Positions 44,549-44,670 of a stretch of 44,670 nucleotides of DNA are shown in pieces. The stretch is from a virus: IMG/VR virus record IMGVR_UViG_3300025065_000185, positions 1 through 44,670 of that record; one strand, written 5' to 3'. Position 1 is the stretch's first letter, and every line of letters starts with the position of its first letter. The notes under the pieces are model-generated. The model ran no database searches. It was given only the letters and a program-made list of their open reading frames with translations, and had not been told where the DNA came from. The position numbers and the translations under genes are program-made.

Positions 44549-44670
44549 ACGGAGCTATTTTGCACATAGGTTATGATTGGTCGAGGTCGTGGTCGGGGTC
44601 GAGGTCGGGGTCGAGGTCGGGGTCGTGGTCGGGGTCGTGGTCGGGGTCGTGGTCGGGGTCGTGGTCGGGG
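44545..44670 (+). CDS. Partial frame entering the array as Ser-Arg/Trp/Gly repeats
   Basis: ATG 44545 follows CTCTTCCCTCTTCCCAAAA, a regular C-rich leader. Twelve ordinary residues (MNGAILHIGYDW) lead into Ser-x repeats where x is Arg, Trp or Gly, reading TCG-NGG codons. On a joined map this frame ends at TAA 65-67. It competes with the Gly-Arg frame that starts at 44573. Confidence 0.4.
   Translation, partial: MNGAILHIGYDWSRSWSGSRSGSRSGSWSGSWSGSWSGSWSG
44573..44670 (+). CDS. Partial N-terminus: Met-Ile-(Gly-Arg)15
   Basis: ATG ATT then GGT-CGN codons for the remaining 32 codons. Only this frame reads without a stop into the gene at 78-689 when the arrays at both edges are joined on hexamer phase. 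There is no promoter-like hexamer 6 nt upstream and no C-rich leader directly before it, so the start is less well supported than 44545. Confidence 0.45.
   Translation, partial: MIGRGRGRGRGRGRGRGRGRGRGRGRGRGRGR
44583..44670. repeat. Hexamer array GNGGTC, right edge
   Basis: Fourteen hexamers (GAGGTC, GTGGTC, GGGGTC) plus GGGG at the edge. Same orientation and unit as 1-64, but no unique overlap longer than GGGG, so an unknown number of units may be missing between the edges. Confidence 0.9.

Noticed and set aside
1-44670. Telomere-like ends
   Set aside because: Both edges are G-rich on the same strand; linear telomeres would show opposite strands. A split internal array explains the data better.
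1-44670. Altered genetic code (TGA or TAG reassigned)
   Set aside because: All long genes are intact with standard stops, and TGA, TAA and TAG all end genes at neat overlaps.
1-44670. CRISPR array, insertion sequences or integrase
   Set aside because: No regularly spaced repeat-spacer pattern, no transposase or tyrosine/serine recombinase motif seen.

Overview
The window looks like one essentially complete genome of a tailed double-stranded DNA phage of a bacterium (about 44.7 kb, AT-leaning, standard stop codons). It encodes a small and large terminase, portal, scaffold, capsid protein, short-tail (podovirus-like) proteins, a tail fibre, and a holin/amidase lysis pair. I find no integrase, DNA polymerase, primase or RNA polymerase, so replication is probably host-dependent and set up by a DUF4373-like initiator. 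Both edges of the window lie in the same G-rich hexamer array in the same orientation. The map is therefore probably circular or circularly permuted and was cut inside this array. An open Gly-Arg repeat frame starts at 44573 and would continue across the junction into the gene at 78-689.

Layout. 1-6927 (+): a tightly coupled operon of small genes rich in membrane segments, signal peptides and Cys-Cys zinc sites, with two HNH-type genes. 6920-33028 (-): the late region, transcribed right to left: TerS, TerL, accessory genes, portal, scaffold, decoration protein, capsid protein, adaptor/nozzle and internal-virion-like proteins, tail fibre, a glycosyltransferase-sulfotransferase fusion, amidase and holin. 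32955-36945 (-): many tiny genes, most with a private promoter, plus a degenerate tRNA and an XRE-type repressor operon. 37026-40711 (+): a replication-type gene behind a large dyad, then small zinc proteins. 39913-42588: divergent small gene pairs, including a VRR-NUC-type nuclease and a ribbon-helix-helix regulator. 42687-44670 (+): a second small-gene operon ending in the array.

The most unusual property is translation initiation. I see almost no Shine-Dalgarno sites. Genes start in one of three ways: (i) leaderless, with an (often extended) -10 hexamer placed exactly 6 nt before the start codon (about 17 cases); (ii) after a 15-30 nt C/T-rich leader of the type CTTACCCC or TTCCCC (about 25 cases); (iii) by stop/start overlap (ATGA, TAATG). 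At 40075-40088 and 41789-41802 two divergent start codons are only 14 nt apart, and those 14 nt hold overlapping -10 hexamers for both strands, so both genes are leaderless. This points to a host that relies on leaderless and non-SD initiation; the host itself cannot be named from the sequence.
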